Source of the DNA: Myotis daubentonii
Taxonomy: Eukaryota > Chordata > Mammalia > Chiroptera > Vespertilionidae
Assembly: GCF_963259705.1 (NCBI RefSeq)
Contig: NC_081846.1
Coordinates: 58,831,205 to 58,895,204 of the forward strand
DNA length: 64,000 nucleotides
Direction: 5' to 3'
Part shown: piece after piece, positions 1 through 11,366 of the stretch
Position numbering within the stretch: position 1 is the stretch's first letter
Layout: every line of letters starts with the position of its first letter
Notes under the pieces: model-generated
What the model was told of the DNA's origin: nothing
Seen by the model: only the letters and a program-made list of their open reading frames with translations
Databases searched by the model: none
Position numbers and translations under genes: made by a program

Positions 1-1105
1 CTAATTCTTAGTTTTTTTATTATTTTTAATCAGGAATATATATCTGTAGAACATTGTTTTGAAGATATAATCCATTTAAAACTTTATTGAGTCTAACACC
101 CTAAGTGAAATCATGTGATGACTTTAAAAGGTAAGGAGTCTACTGTCTTCAATGGCAGGAAAAACAAACAACGTTGTAATCAAGGATAACCTCTCAATAT
201 CGTTTTATTTTTACACATTTACTAATGAGAATGTTCTTAAAATTGGTAGCATTAAATTGATACTAAAGTTTTCTAATGTCAATCAGAAAAGAGGAATGTG
301 TTTTTATTTCTTATGTATGTCTGAATTAAAAAGTATTGCATTAATAAACAGGAACTCAAGCTCAGTCAATATATTCCATTCATGATAATTGTAATAAAGA
401 CATGGGATTAATAGGAGCTCTTGCATTGTTTACTAAACAGCTATATAAATGGAACCTTATTTCATAAATCTGTTACTTAGGATTCACAGGCCTAATGCAT
501 GGTATTCTCTCAATTTCAAAAAAATTAATCATTTTTGTGACAGTCGTTAGCCTATTTAGTCTATAGCTGTCATGTGCGCATCAAAACGGAGGGGCAAAAT
601 TCAATAGACACTAAAGGCACAGTTTCAAGTGAACTCATGCTATAGGATTTTATGAAACAAAAACAAAAGTTGGAGTAAAGGAAGAGAAGTCAGAATGGCA
701 ACCATAATCTTATGATGGATGTCACCCATGCTTCAACCAGTTTCGTGGTGCTTCATACTGCTGCAAAAGTGAAAATTATGTAAATTTAACAATTAAGTCA
801 AAAGTAAAACTACTTAGGCAAAATTGGATTGGGTGAAAGATAATATGAGACCAGAGGAAGACAAGAGGCTGAGTCCAAGAAAAATAATACAGGGGATGCT
901 GGAAGAATTAGGCAAAGGTCACAGATGAAGCACAAAGAGAATGGCAGAGAATGTGAGTTATTTCTAGTGAATATTCAAAGTAAGAGAGAAGTTAAACAAT
1001 TCAAACTGCTTTTCTTCTGTTTGTATTTCACCAAACTTATTATTTAGGGGAAAGCCTATGATCTACATTGAAATTTTGGTGGTTGGTTCTTCTAGACTGG
1101 ACTAA
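1..1105. other. AT-rich sequence, no gene recognised
   Basis: No open frame here has coding character and no repeat family is recognised by eye. The longest frame (about 77 codons at 152-385) has the composition of AT-rich non-coding DNA. Confidence 0.6.
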
Positions 1106-1109
1106 TAGC

Positions 1110-1356
1110 TGACATTTAAGGGAAGTTTACTATGAACCAGGCAGCATCATAATTTTACACACATCATGTCATTTAATCCTCACAACAACTCTAAGAGATG
1201 GGCAATAGTATTATCTCTATTTTATGGGGCTTAGAGCTGTTACTTAACTTGGTACATGGTAAGGTCATGTAGCTAGTTTAAGTGTCTGAGGTATGACTTT
1301 AAACTCATTTTTCTTTAAATCCAAAGCTCTTAAACCTCTAGGCTACTGAGACTGCA
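1110..1356 (-). repeat. MIR SINE (ancient, core region)
   Basis: The stretch around 1171-1229 (taatcctcacaacaactct, then a tattatctctattttatggg-type block) and the following low-identity 'gtcatgtagctagtttaag' and 'aagctcttaaacctctaggct' blocks follow the MIR consensus read on the minus strand. MIR is an old mammal-wide tRNA-derived SINE. Positions 1171-1229 recur without mismatch at 4728-4786 inside a much younger L1. Confidence 0.75.
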
Positions 1357-1980
1357 AGATTAGTGAAATTCAAATATGCCTTTAAAATCCAAGTGCAAAT
1401 TTTATTTACTAATAATCACCAACTGATTCCATTAGAGCACAGAGTCTTAATTAAACCAATAGTTAAATGTGTATGGTGTGAGCAAAAAGATATTTTGTAG
1501 TCTTTATCCCACATTCATTTTCCCTGATGAAGATATTTAGCTGGGATTTTAGCCTTGACAAATGTCATATGATCATATAAATATCTCAACACGTGTGTAC
1601 ATATGTTTTAAAATGTAAATAAAGTACATAAATATATGCACACACGTTTAGATAAATACATGTAGATCAATGTATGTAAAGATACACTTACAGATAAATA
1701 CATACATTTATATGTGAAAAGGGTTTTACATCTTTATATCTGTCAATCCCCTAATCAAAAAATAGATTTACTTCAAACCAAGATTTAAAATTCCAACATG
1801 ATTTTGAGAGAAATCATCAAAATAATTTAACAGTTTAAATAAATAAACAAAAAGAAAGATAATTTGCTTTATTAGACATAAAAATACTATAAAGTTTAGA
1901 TAATTAGAACACTGTGATGAGATAGATCAATGGAAGAACATAGTAAGGCAGCAGACACTGCTGTGCATAGACTATAGGAT
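1357..1980. other. AT-rich sequence with TATATA-like and ACAT-rich patches
   Basis: Nothing recognisable. At 1590-1720 there is a loose repetition of 'acatataaataca'-like words typical of decayed simple sequence. Confidence 0.5.
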
Positions 1981-2298
1981 AAAAAATACCATAAAAACCT
2001 ATCCTCCTCAGACTATTCCAAAAAATTCAAGAGGAAGGAACACTTCCCAGCTCATTCTATAAAGCCAGTATCACCCCAATACCAAAACCAGATAAAGACA
2101 ACACAATGAAAGAGAATTACAGGCCAATATTCCTCATGAACATAGATGCCAAAATCCTCAACAAAATTCTAGCAAATCGGATCCAGCAGTGCATCAGAAA
2201 GATCATACACCATGACCAAGTAGATTTATTCCGGGGATGCAAGAATGGTACAATATCTGCAAATCAATCAACGTGATACATCACATAAACAAATTGAG

Positions 2299-3013
2299 GA
2301 GAACCAAGATGGCGGCATAGGTTAACGCCGGAGTTTGCTGCTTTGAACAACTACTTCAAAAGTAAAACTAAAAGACGGAAGGGACATTACCCAGAACCAC
2401 AGGAACGTTGGCTGAGTGGAAGTCCTACAACTAGGAGGAAAGAGAAACGCATACGGACACTCAGAGGAGGCGCAGTGCTGAAGTCAAATTCTGAGGTGCG
2501 GAGTGCACGGAGCGGGCTGGCGGCGGAGGGCACGGTTGTTGTTTTCAATCGGGAGGGAGTCGCAGACTCTGAGCTCCAGATACAGGCGAGTCTTTAGGGA
2601 CCCAGACTCAAACTGGAGAAGCTGGACTGTCTGGCTTCGGTCAGAGCGAGTGCAGCTTTCTCTCCGAGCTTTGCAGCGGGTGCTGGGACTCAGAGAGGCA
2701 GAGCCCCTGGGGACAGGACTGAGAGCCGCCATAACTGCTCTCTCCGGCCCACCCTGTTGATCCTGTGCGACCCGCCCTGCCCACGCCCTGCACAGAGGCA
2801 TTTGCCGGTTAGCCTCAGGCAAAGGCTAGATTAGCACCTCCCTAGAGGACAGAAGTTCTCTCACTGCTGACACAGCTGATTCTCATAGCCACTTGGCCTG
2901 GAGGTCAAACCCTCCCTGGGATTAGCTACAACAATCAAGGTTTAACTATAAGACTGCGAACAAAGACCACTAGGGGGTGCACCAAGGAAGCATAACAAAA
3001 TGCGGAGACAAAG
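2299..3013 (+). mobile_element. L1/HAL1 5' UTR plus first codons of ORF1, inserted in L1 ORF2
   Basis: The fragment opens with gagaaccaagatggcggcat, the typical start of a mammalian L1 5' UTR. It is GC-rich unlike its surroundings, and runs through to the ORF1 start (MRRQRN at 3000-3017). It then switches abruptly back to L1 ORF2 sequence. The interrupted ORF2 has the 12-bp word aaacaaattgag on both sides (2287-2298 and 3014-3025), as expected of a target-site duplication. There is no A tail at the 3' end. The last ~120 bases match the 5' UTR of the minus-strand HAL1-like element at 48046-48173. Confidence 0.8.
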
Positions 3014-3025
3014 AAACAAATTGAG

Positions 3026-3475
3026 AGATAAAAATCACATAGTCATATCAATTTGCGCAGAAAAAGCATTTGACAAAATCCAACACCCTTTCTTGATAAA
3101 AACTCTCAGCAAGGTGGGAATAGAAGGATCATACCTCAACATAATAAAAGCCATATTTGACAAACCCACAGCCAACATCATACTCAATGGGCAAAAACTA
3201 AAACCATATCCCCTAAGAACAGGAACAAGACAGGGATGCCAACTCTCACCACTCCTGTTCAATATAGTACTGGAGGTACTAGCCGTTGCGATCAGACAAG
3301 AAGAAGAAATAAAAGGCATCCAGACTGGAAAAGAAGAAGTAAAACTGTCCTTATTCACAGATGACATGATACTGTACATAGAAAACCCTAAAGACCCCAT
3401 CAAAAAATTATTAGACTTAATAAATGAATTTGGCAATGAGCAGGATACAAAATTAACTCCAAGAAATCTATGGCA
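3026..3475 (+). pseudogene. L1 ORF2 reverse transcriptase fragment
   Basis: The translation contains reverse transcriptase landmarks: [11 protein letters not shown] (palm, first catalytic aspartate block), [18 protein letters not shown], and the catalytic box, which reads FTDDMILY at about 3352-3375 where L1 normally has FADD. The initiating methionine at 3000 belongs to an inserted ORF1 start, so the long frame 3000-3539 is an accidental ORF1/ORF2 fusion that finally reads into a hAT element. It is a remnant, not a gene. Confidence 0.85.
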
Positions 3476-3486
3476 TTTCTATACAC

Positions 3487-3721
3487 CAGTGATGGTGAAC
3501 CTTTTGAGCTTGGCGTGTCAGCATTTTGAAAAACCCTAACTTAACCCTGGTGCCGTGTCACATATAGAAATTTTTTGATATTTGCAACCATAGTAAAACA
3601 AAGACTTATATTTTTTATATTTATTTTACATATTTAAATGCCATTTAACAAAGAAAAATCAACCAAAAAAATGAGTTCGTGTGTCACCTCTGACACACGT
3701 GTCATAGGTTCGCCATCAATG
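3487..3721. mobile_element. Non-autonomous hAT DNA transposon (235 bp)
   Basis: The ends read cagtgatggtgaacc and ggttcgccatcaatg, imperfect terminal inverted repeats. The element is flanked by a perfect 8-bp duplication ctatacac (3479-3486 and 3722-3729), the hallmark of hAT insertion. Excising it restores continuous L1 ORF2 sequence (…tttctatacaccaataatg…). It has no coding capacity. Confidence 0.9.
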
Positions 3722-3729
3722 CTATACAC

Positions 3730-4727
3730 CAATAATGAACTTATAGAAAGAAAGACTAAAAAACCAATCCCATTTACCATCGCACCAAAAAAATTAAGAT
3801 ACCTAGGAATAAACTTAACTGAGGAGGTAAAAGACCTATATGCGGAAAACTACAGGACATTGAAAAAAGAGATAGAGGGAGACATAAACAGATGGAAGAA
3901 GATACCATGTTCACGGATTGGTAGAATCAAGATGCCCATACTACCCAAAACAATCTATAGATTCAATGCGCTCCCCATTATAATACCAACAGCATATTTC
4001 ACAGACCTAGAACAAACTTTCCAAAAATTCATCTGGAATAAAAAAAAAGACCCTGAATAGCTGCAGCGATCCTGAGAAAGAAGAACAAAGTAGGTGGGAT
4101 CTCAATACCAGATATCAAGATGTATTACAAAGCCACTGTTCTCAAAACAGCCTGGTACTGGCACAAGAACAGACATATAGATCAATGGAATAGAATAGAG
4201 GACCCAGAAATTGACCCAAACCACTATGCTCAATTAATATTTGACAAAGGAGGCATGAACACACAATGGAGTCAAGACAGTCTCTTCAATAAATGATGTT
4301 GGGAAAATTGGACAGATACATGTAAAAAAAATGAAACTAGACCACCAACTTACACCATACACAAAAATAAACTCAAAATGGATAAAGGACTTAAGCATAA
4401 GATGGGGAAACTACAAAAATACTAGAGGAATCCACAGGCAGCAAAATCTCAGACGTATGCCGAAACAATTTCTTCACTGATACTGCTCCTAGAGCAATGG
4501 AAACTAAAGAGAAAATAAACAAATGGGTCTACATTAAAATAAAAAGCTTCTGCACAGACAAGGAAACCATCAACAAAACAAGAAAGCCCACTGCATGGGA
4601 GAACATATTTGCCAATGTTATCACTGATAATGGTTTAATCTCCAACATTTACAGGGAACTCATACAACTTAACAAAAAGTTGATAAACAACCCAATCAAA
4701 AAATAGGCAAGGGACCTAATGTATGTA
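3730..4727 (+). pseudogene. L1 ORF2 C-terminal portion, decayed
   Basis: Translation pieces at 3730-4057 (…YLGINLTEEVKDLYAENY) and 4497-4706 match the thumb and C-terminal regions of L1 ORF2p. Frames are broken by stops near 4058 and by indels between 4300 and 4500. This is the continuation of the L1 beginning at 1994. Confidence 0.85.
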
Positions 4728-4786
4728 ATTTAATCCTCACAACAACTCTAAGAGATGGGCAATAGTATTATCTCTATTTTATGGGG
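4728..4786 (+). repeat. 59-bp exact copy of MIR-derived flank (1171-1229) inside L1
   Basis: All 59 bases are identical to 1171-1229 and in the same orientation. Neighbouring bases differ at once on both sides. The copy replaces a short piece of L1 ORF2 between 'ggcaagggacctaa' and 'gaaagaagacagaagg'. L1 does not normally carry this sequence. Confidence 0.85.
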
Positions 4787-5049
4787 TTTTTGAAAGAAGA
4801 CAGAAGGAAGGCCAAGAGACATATGAAAACATGCTCAGTCACTAATCATCCAAGAGATGCAAATCCAAACGACAATGCGGTACCATCTCACACCTGTCAG
4901 ATTGGCTATCATCAACAAATGACAAGTGCTGGCGAGGATATGGAGAAAAAGGAACCTTCGTACACTGCTGGTGGGAATGCAGACTGGTGCATCCACTGTG
5001 GAGAACAGTATTGAGTTTCCTCAAAAAACTAAAAATGGAACTCCCATTT

Positions 5050-5493
5050 TGCCCCGACCCGCGGGACAACAACGGGGGAATGAAGAGACACCCTAGGAGA
5101 ATGAGACAAACAAGGGACACAAAAGAATGGAGGCAAGACAAGTTCTGATCAAGCCTCAAATTTTATTCTTACAACGGCAGGATATATACTGTTTTGGGGA
5201 CGGGGGATGGGTAAAGGGGTCTATGGGCAGTAACCTATTACTAGAGATTTATTAGGCTCCGGATGGCTGTGCTTATCAGCGGAGATGTGTGATTTAGCAG
5301 GCTCCGGATGGCTGTGTGCTTATCAGTGGAGATGTGTGATTTAGTGGCTGTGTGAGGGTAGTTTATCTTTTAACTGCTGGCCAAATTGCAAGACACAGGT
5401 GGTTTATGGTAATTAGGAGTTTCTGGAGGAACCAGAAACTTATAGTTCTTAAGATGGCTTTGTCTAAGCCAATATCTTTAATGGCTCCCAACA
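5050..5493 (-). mobile_element. Solo LTR of an ERV2 (IAP-like) endogenous retrovirus
   Basis: On the minus strand the element begins tgttgggagcc and ends …cgggtcggggca, so it has the TG…CA borders of an LTR. It is flanked by a perfect 6-bp duplication ccattt (5044-5049 and 5494-5499), the size typical of class II (betaretrovirus-like) ERVs. A TATA-like box lies at about 5181-5190 and an AATAAA signal at 5162-5167 (both minus strand). Two head-to-tail copies of a ~45-bp unit sit in the U3 part (5254-5298, 5299-5345). No internal retroviral genes remain, as expected after LTR-LTR recombination. Confidence 0.85.
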
Positions 5494-6064
5494 CCATTTG
5501 ACCCAGTGATCCCACTTCTAGGAATATATACCAAGAAACACCAATCAGAAGGGATATATGCAGCCCCATGTTCACAGCAGCACAATTCATCATAGCTAAG
5601 ATTTGGAAACAGACTAAGTGCCCATCAGCAGATGAGTGGATTAAAAAACTGTGGTACATCTACACTATAGAATACTATGCTGCGGTAAAAAAAGGAATTC
5701 TTACCATTTGCAACAGCATGGATGGAACTGGAGAGCATTATACTAAGTGAAATAAACCAGTCAGAGAAAGATAAATATCACATGATCTCACTCATTTATG
5801 GAATATAATAAACAACATAAACTGATGAACAAAAACAGATCTAGAGACAGAGAATCATCGATCAGAACATCAAACCTCAGAGGGAAGGTAGGGGACGATG
5901 GGGGTCAGGGGGAGAAATCAACCAAAGGACTTGTATGCATATAAGCCTAACCAATGGACACAGACAAGAGGGTGTTGAGGGCATGAGTAGGGGGGTAATG
6001 GGGGGATAAGGACACATATGTAATACCTTAATCAATAAAGAAATGTTTTAAAAAATACCCTAGA

Positions 6065-6277
6065 GTCCAGCCAGTGTGGCTCAGTGGTTGAGCATAGACT
6101 TATGAACCTGTACGTCATGGTTTGATTCCCAGTCAGGGCACATGCTTGGGGTTGTGGGCATGATCCCCAGAGTGGGACATGCAGGAGGCAGCCAATCAAT
6201 GATTATTTCCTATCATTGATATTTCTATCTCTCTTTTCCTCTCCCTTCCTCTCTGAAATTAATAAATATATTTTAAG
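6065..6277 (+). mobile_element. VES-type SINE (tRNA-derived)
   Basis: The tRNA-like head has an A-box-like 'tggctcagtggttgagc' and a B-box-like 'ggtttgattccc'. It is followed by 'gcaggaggcagccaatcaatg', a CT-rich stretch and 'ctctgaaattaataaatatattt'. The target duplication is aaaataccctaga (6052-6064) versus aaaataccataga (6278-6290). It landed in the 3' target duplication of the preceding L1. Confidence 0.9.
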
Positions 6278-6290
6278 AAAATACCATAGA

Positions 6291-9200
6291 CCAATGGAAA
6301 AGACCTAAATTATTTATTAAGTAATACAAAGGAAATAGAATACTAGTACTTGTGAAAAAAATAAAGTTAGATTGTTGCATTTGTAAAGATATAAAGAGGT
6401 TAAAAAATTCAGAAAATACTAATAAAATAGCTCTGAAATATGGTCAAAACATTTTTAATAATTACAGTTGATTACATTTTTAATCAAAGACTACAACTTT
6501 GTATTTTCCTTTGTAAATAAATTCCCTTAGTGCACTTAATCTAGTATTCTGCATAAATCTTGGACCATTAAACAATGTTGTTTATATAAGAATTATGGAG
6601 CATTTTTAAAGAATGTGTTATAATCTTTTTCACTTGCCATAGTCTTTAAATTATACATATTGAAATATACATATAGTTATATGTAAGTATATATTAAAAT
6701 ATACATATTACCTGATGTCCTCATTCTTTATGATACTTTATTAGAGCAAGGGGCTACTTTTGCTATTTTCATAGAGAAAGGCTGTTCAAAATTTAGATGT
6801 TGGTAAAAAGTGTCAAATTTATGACAGCCCTTGGCCAAACACTTTGTAAGGTCCTAGACTTCTGGCTGTGTTTCTCATTCCTGCTGCAGATACACACAAA
6901 ACAGGGGCAAAAGAAAGCAGTTCCTGGATTTGGTATCATCATCTTATAAGATGGGTATGTCTTTGAAATATCATGCCTGTATTTGTCGTTCCCTGCAGAA
7001 ACTTTTTTACATGATTGCAATTGGAAATAGATATTTTCTTGATTTACTGGATTAGGAAGGAAATTGGTTTTGCACAAGCTTTTATTCCTCCTTCCTTCAC
7101 TGAAGAAACTTTCCAGAATGCATGTGGTTTCTGAATATCAAGAGGACGTTTTATAAAAGTGTATCTCTTTAACCCAACTAGCGATCTTAACAGGTTTATT
7201 GTCCGCTTATTGGCATTTTTTTAAATTGTGAAAATCTTCTAACAGATAAAAATATGAGCAAATTATACAAAGAGCACCCATATATCCATAATCTAATGTA
7301 TTCTAGATTTTAAAATTATTGATATTCTGCTTTTCTTGTTGCTGATATATTTCATACGATTCCTTTCAAATTTCTTAGCTGGTTCTGTTTTGTAAGGAAA
7401 AACATTCCCTCATTATCTATAGCTACTAGAAAAGGAAGATAAAATGCATTTCCTATTTCCCTTAAGTTACCACATTTTAGAGTAAGGAGTTGGTGTTAAA
7501 GTCATTTCTAATGGTAGTAATAAGGGGATTTTTGTTTGCTTTTTAAAGCACAATTATAGGCTCATGGATGTGTATATATTAAATTGTGTGAATCAATTAC
7601 AGTTATTATTTTTAATGCTTGAATTGTTCAACGTTGGGCAGTAGTAGCCCACCAATTTTCTTTTAGCTTGATTAACTGTTTCTCATGGGGAGGCAGGCAG
7701 GATTTGCTGGGAAGGGCTGCATTCACAGGGAGTAGGAAATTGGGCCTGTAGTGAAGGCTTAGAGGTTGAGTGATATCAAACACAGTCACATTTACCAAAC
7801 AGATGGCAAGGAGAGAAAGCTGAGATTAAACCAGAAGGGAAATATGCAGCTTTATTTTGACATGTTACTTTCTTTTCTAGATGCTAAGTATGATTTTTAA
7901 TGGATACCTATAATTATTTTTTCTGTCACCCATTAAGTTAGGAAGAGCTTCCTGGAGCTCAACTCTTTCATTAACATTTCTATCTGGATTGAAGGGAGAA
8001 GTGAGTGTAAGCAATCTTAGAGGCTTTTCGGTTTCTCAAAGTAAGATGCTTTGCAATGGAAAAATATCTCAAGACAGTATTAATATTTTCTAATAAATTC
8101 CAAAGTGTTTTGTAAATTTATTGCCAAATAAGTGTTAATAAAAACATAACTACAATATTTTGCTTCTCACTAAAAATTTTATTTAGTTTGGTTTCAAACC
8201 CTCTACCATGAATGATTAATTTTCAATACTTAGGAGGAAATCAAACTATTTGTGTCATCTTATCAGTATTAAAGGGGTGAACATTTTCAGTGCAGAGAAA
8301 TGTAACTCATCTGCACAATTCAGTTAAATAATAAGACAAACTAAAATATGCTCATTAAATTTTCTTTACTTACGTATCTCTTTTATCAAGCATAGGGGGT
8401 GCCACTACTATTGTAACTTGCCACAACAAAAAAAATAGCAATTTTCCAACTCACCAATATAAGAACGGGATGAAGGAAATCTAAGACGGAAAGCCCCCAG
8501 AGGTATAATTAAAGAGGGAAAGATTTGGTCCCTTACATTGACCATCAGTGGATTAATTCTCCCCAGTGAAGTTTCAGGAGATGTATGTTTGAGTCTTGGA
8601 AGAGGCGGCTTGCATTCATTATTAGCAGCAATAGTAATAAAATAAAAAAAGTGTCAACACATTATATCACCACATTCTGTTCCTAACATTTATAAATACA
8701 GTCTCTAAGCTGCAAATAATTTGCCCTACATCAAATGAAATTAAACCAAACAAATAAAAGCAGACAATTATTTATATTTTATTCCTTGCCTGTTAAAATA
8801 TTTCCACTTTTAGAAAATCTGTGAGTATCGAAGGATTGATTGAATAAGATATCTTAAAGACTCATGTAATTAATATGCTTCTTTTGCCAGAAACGGGAAG
8901 AGAAAAATAAAGAGGAAACAACAACCTGTCCAAGGTCAAGGGGTTGTACTGTATTACTTAATTCAGTAATACCACAATTAAGTTAGCCATTACCTCTTTA
9001 TTATAGCATGTCGGTACTTCTAAGAGCACTAACAGTGAGAAATAAATGAACATGGCTTCAGATGCTGCAGAGGACAGTGGGAGGCCAGGTTTAATTCACC
9101 CTTATGAAGTCTTTTTGAATTGTGTCACTGGTAGAATTTGTACTTGACTTCTGGGAACATAAAATGATCTTGCCACTGAGAACTAATTAAGAAATTTGGC

Positions 9201-9485
9201 CCTCTGTGACTGAGCTCATTTTGTTCAGGTTGACTGCATGTTCAGGTTTGGCTCAAGATGCTCATTTAATGTATACTGTGACCAACTATTTTAGTTGAAT
9301 TAAGATAATTGCCTAGCTCGATACTGTCCTGATACACTCCAGAAGAATGACATTCAAAACCCTTAGCTGAGATTGTTATCAAATCACCACTCCAGGTGTT
9401 GAAGAAGCTTGACGTGCAAAGTTAAAGTTGTGTTTTGGAATGAACCCAAAGTAATCCCTGGCTCCCATTAGCAGGCATAGAGGAG
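6291..9485. other. Intergenic AT-rich sequence, no gene or clear repeat
   Basis: No coding-like frame and no confidently recognised mobile element. The longest frame (6793-7077, minus) lacks any recognisable domain. Confidence 0.5.
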
Positions 9486-9489
9486 AGTG

Positions 9490-9800
9490 TGTCTTGAGTA
9501 AGTAACAAATGGATGGATCTCAGACATGAGGTTAAGTGAAAGACAGGCACAAACAGTAGGTACTTATGATTCTACTTATATAAAGTTAAAGGACAGACAA
9601 ATTTAATTTATGCTGATGGAATCCAGACTGGGAAATGGTTATTGATAGAGGAGGGGCATGAGAGAAACTTGTAGGGTGATGAAATTTTTCTATATCTTGA
9701 TCTAGAATGGTGACTTGGGATATACTAGTATATTTATAAAAATTCATTGAACCATACACTTTGTACAATTTACTGCATGAAAGTTAAACCTCAATGAAAG
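9490..9800 (+). repeat. Old L1 (L1M-type) 3' end
   Basis: Diverged words follow the ancient L1M 3' end in order: 'gatggatctcagacatgaggttaagtgaaag', 'atgattctacttatataaagtt', 'ttctatatcttgatct' and 'aaaattcattgaaccatacac', ending 'gttaaacctcaatgaaagg'. Confidence 0.7.
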
Positions 9801-10159
9801 GCAAAAGAATTCTTCACACATATCTAATTAAATAATAAAGTGATTAAAAATTTAAAAGTCCAGATTTTTTGTCAAGGACCCCAAATATTTTCATCTTCAC
9901 AATGCTACCATTCAGCTATTATATGAGCTACGAGCTCTAGATTCTGGATCTAACTTGCCTTCTCCTCTGTACAAATTCAGCAAGGGCATCCAGGCCTAGA
10001 TCACCTGAGCAAATGTGGCACATTCAAGCCCCTGTGTCTGATCGTGTCAAGTGCATTTTGAGCAGAGAAGTAGGGGAGTTTGCTTTTCTGTGAGGCCAGA
10101 GCCACTAGCCTGGCCTCAGGAATTCATTTATGAAATAAGTTATCTATTGATTAGGTGCT

Positions 10160-10560
10160 TTCTGTAAGCCCAACGCTATTCAGGCACAGGAGATACCTGG
10201 GTGAACAACTAAGATCCCTGTTACCATAGGCCTTACATTCAAGATCAGGGATGAGAAGGAGACAAGCAACTTGATCAGAAACACACAAAACACTCTCAGC
10301 TCGTGGTAAGTGCTACCTAGGAGGGCCCGTTGCAGATGGGGTGGTCAGAGAAGGCCTCTCAAGACATGACGTTTGATCAGTGACCTCGGGGATGAGGCAG
10401 AGCCAGCCTTTCAGAAACAGGAAAACTCTGAACCAGGTAGGGAGAGCAGCAAGTCAAAGCCCCGGAGGGGAGAAGAAGGTTAACATGTGTGATGAGTACA
10501 AAGAAGTCCAGGGAACTAGTGGGGAAATTGCATACGAAAAAACAATAGAGAGTTTGGGGA
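10160..10560 (-). repeat. LINE L2-like fragment
   Basis: Read on the plus strand it shows 'ggtggtcagagaaggcctctc', 'gatcagtgacctcggggatgagg' and the preceding 'gcacaggagatacctgggtgaaca', an old L2-type 3' region in reverse. The short open frames here are chance. Confidence 0.5.
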
Positions 10561-10574
10561 ATCATTTTAAATAG

Positions 10575-11340
10575 TTTAAATTTAGTTCTAAATACAATGG
10601 CGAACTATTGCAGGGTGTTCAGGGAAGGGATAGTACAGATGGAAGAAGTTAAATAGTGGGAGGTGGAACTGATCCAGCATGCATGGGTTAAATGGTGAAG
10701 AAGAGAGAAAATGAGGAATGAAAAGTAACTGTTTGCTTTAGAGCAGAGCACCTGATGGCGGTGATGATGCTGCCTTTCACCAAGATGAAGGAAATTGAGC
10801 AAATTAACAAATTTGAGGGAAACATGAGTTCATTTTGGACAGATTGAATTAGAGTTACATTTTAGCCATCTCACAAATGAATGAACGTATTTGACTTCAA
10901 CAGATGAAATAGTACAACTTGAAGTAGCTCAGAATCATCATTAACATGAAAAAAACAACTTCAAGTTTATGCCTGAAAAGGGTGGGCCAATTGTATTTTC
11001 TTTGAATAATGAGGATAGAATTTTAGGAATCTAGGATATTTCCAATCTCATCCTGCTGAATTTCTAAGATTATACATACTAGAAGAGATCAAAAAGGGAA
11101 TGACAATACTCCTTGTTCTGTCATGTAGCAAAAGATTTCCAACTTTTTGGATGATTGTTGAATAAAAGGTTCTGGAATTTTTCAAAACATAGCACTAATA
11201 ATGGTGCTATAAAACAGTACTCTAAACCACTATTGGTAGAGATGCCTGTCAAATGTACTACAAATTAATTAAATTAAAATTAAATGTGTCAGCACTTTGG
11301 CAAAACTTAATCAGTTCCATTAATTTATCTAAAATTTATT
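10575..11340. other. Intergenic sequence, nothing recognised
   Basis: Unique-looking AT-rich DNA with no coding-like frame. An old repeat origin for part of it cannot be excluded. Confidence 0.4.
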
Positions 11341-11366
11341 TGCACAATTGCATAAAGATATTTAAT

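Larger units (their letters stand above)
1994..6049 (+). mobile_element. 5'-truncated L1 (LINE-1) with four internal insertions
   Basis: The L1 body starts inside the ORF2 reverse transcriptase region and ends with a bat-type L1 3' UTR (…atcaataaagaaatgtttt) and a short A tail. The candidate target duplication is aaaaaataccata at 1981-1993 versus aaaaaatacccta at 6050-6062 (12 of 13 match). L1 segments lie at about 1994-2298, 3026-3486, 3730-4727, 4787-5049 and 5500-6049. They are separated by an L1 5' UTR fragment, a hAT element, a 59-bp MIR copy and a solo LTR. It is dead: interrupted several times and carrying stops and frameshifts. Confidence 0.9.

Noticed and set aside
2484..2822. 112-codon minus frame and overlapping plus frames
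   Set aside because: They lie in the GC-rich L1 5' UTR insertion; frames in both directions are a composition effect.
3000..3539. 179-codon frame that looks like a reverse transcriptase gene
   Set aside because: It is an accidental joining of an ORF1 start to L1 ORF2 and ends inside a hAT element. It is a dead L1 segment.
5363..5750. Opposed open frames around 5363-5750
   Set aside because: They cross the boundary between the solo LTR and L1; no gene is implied.
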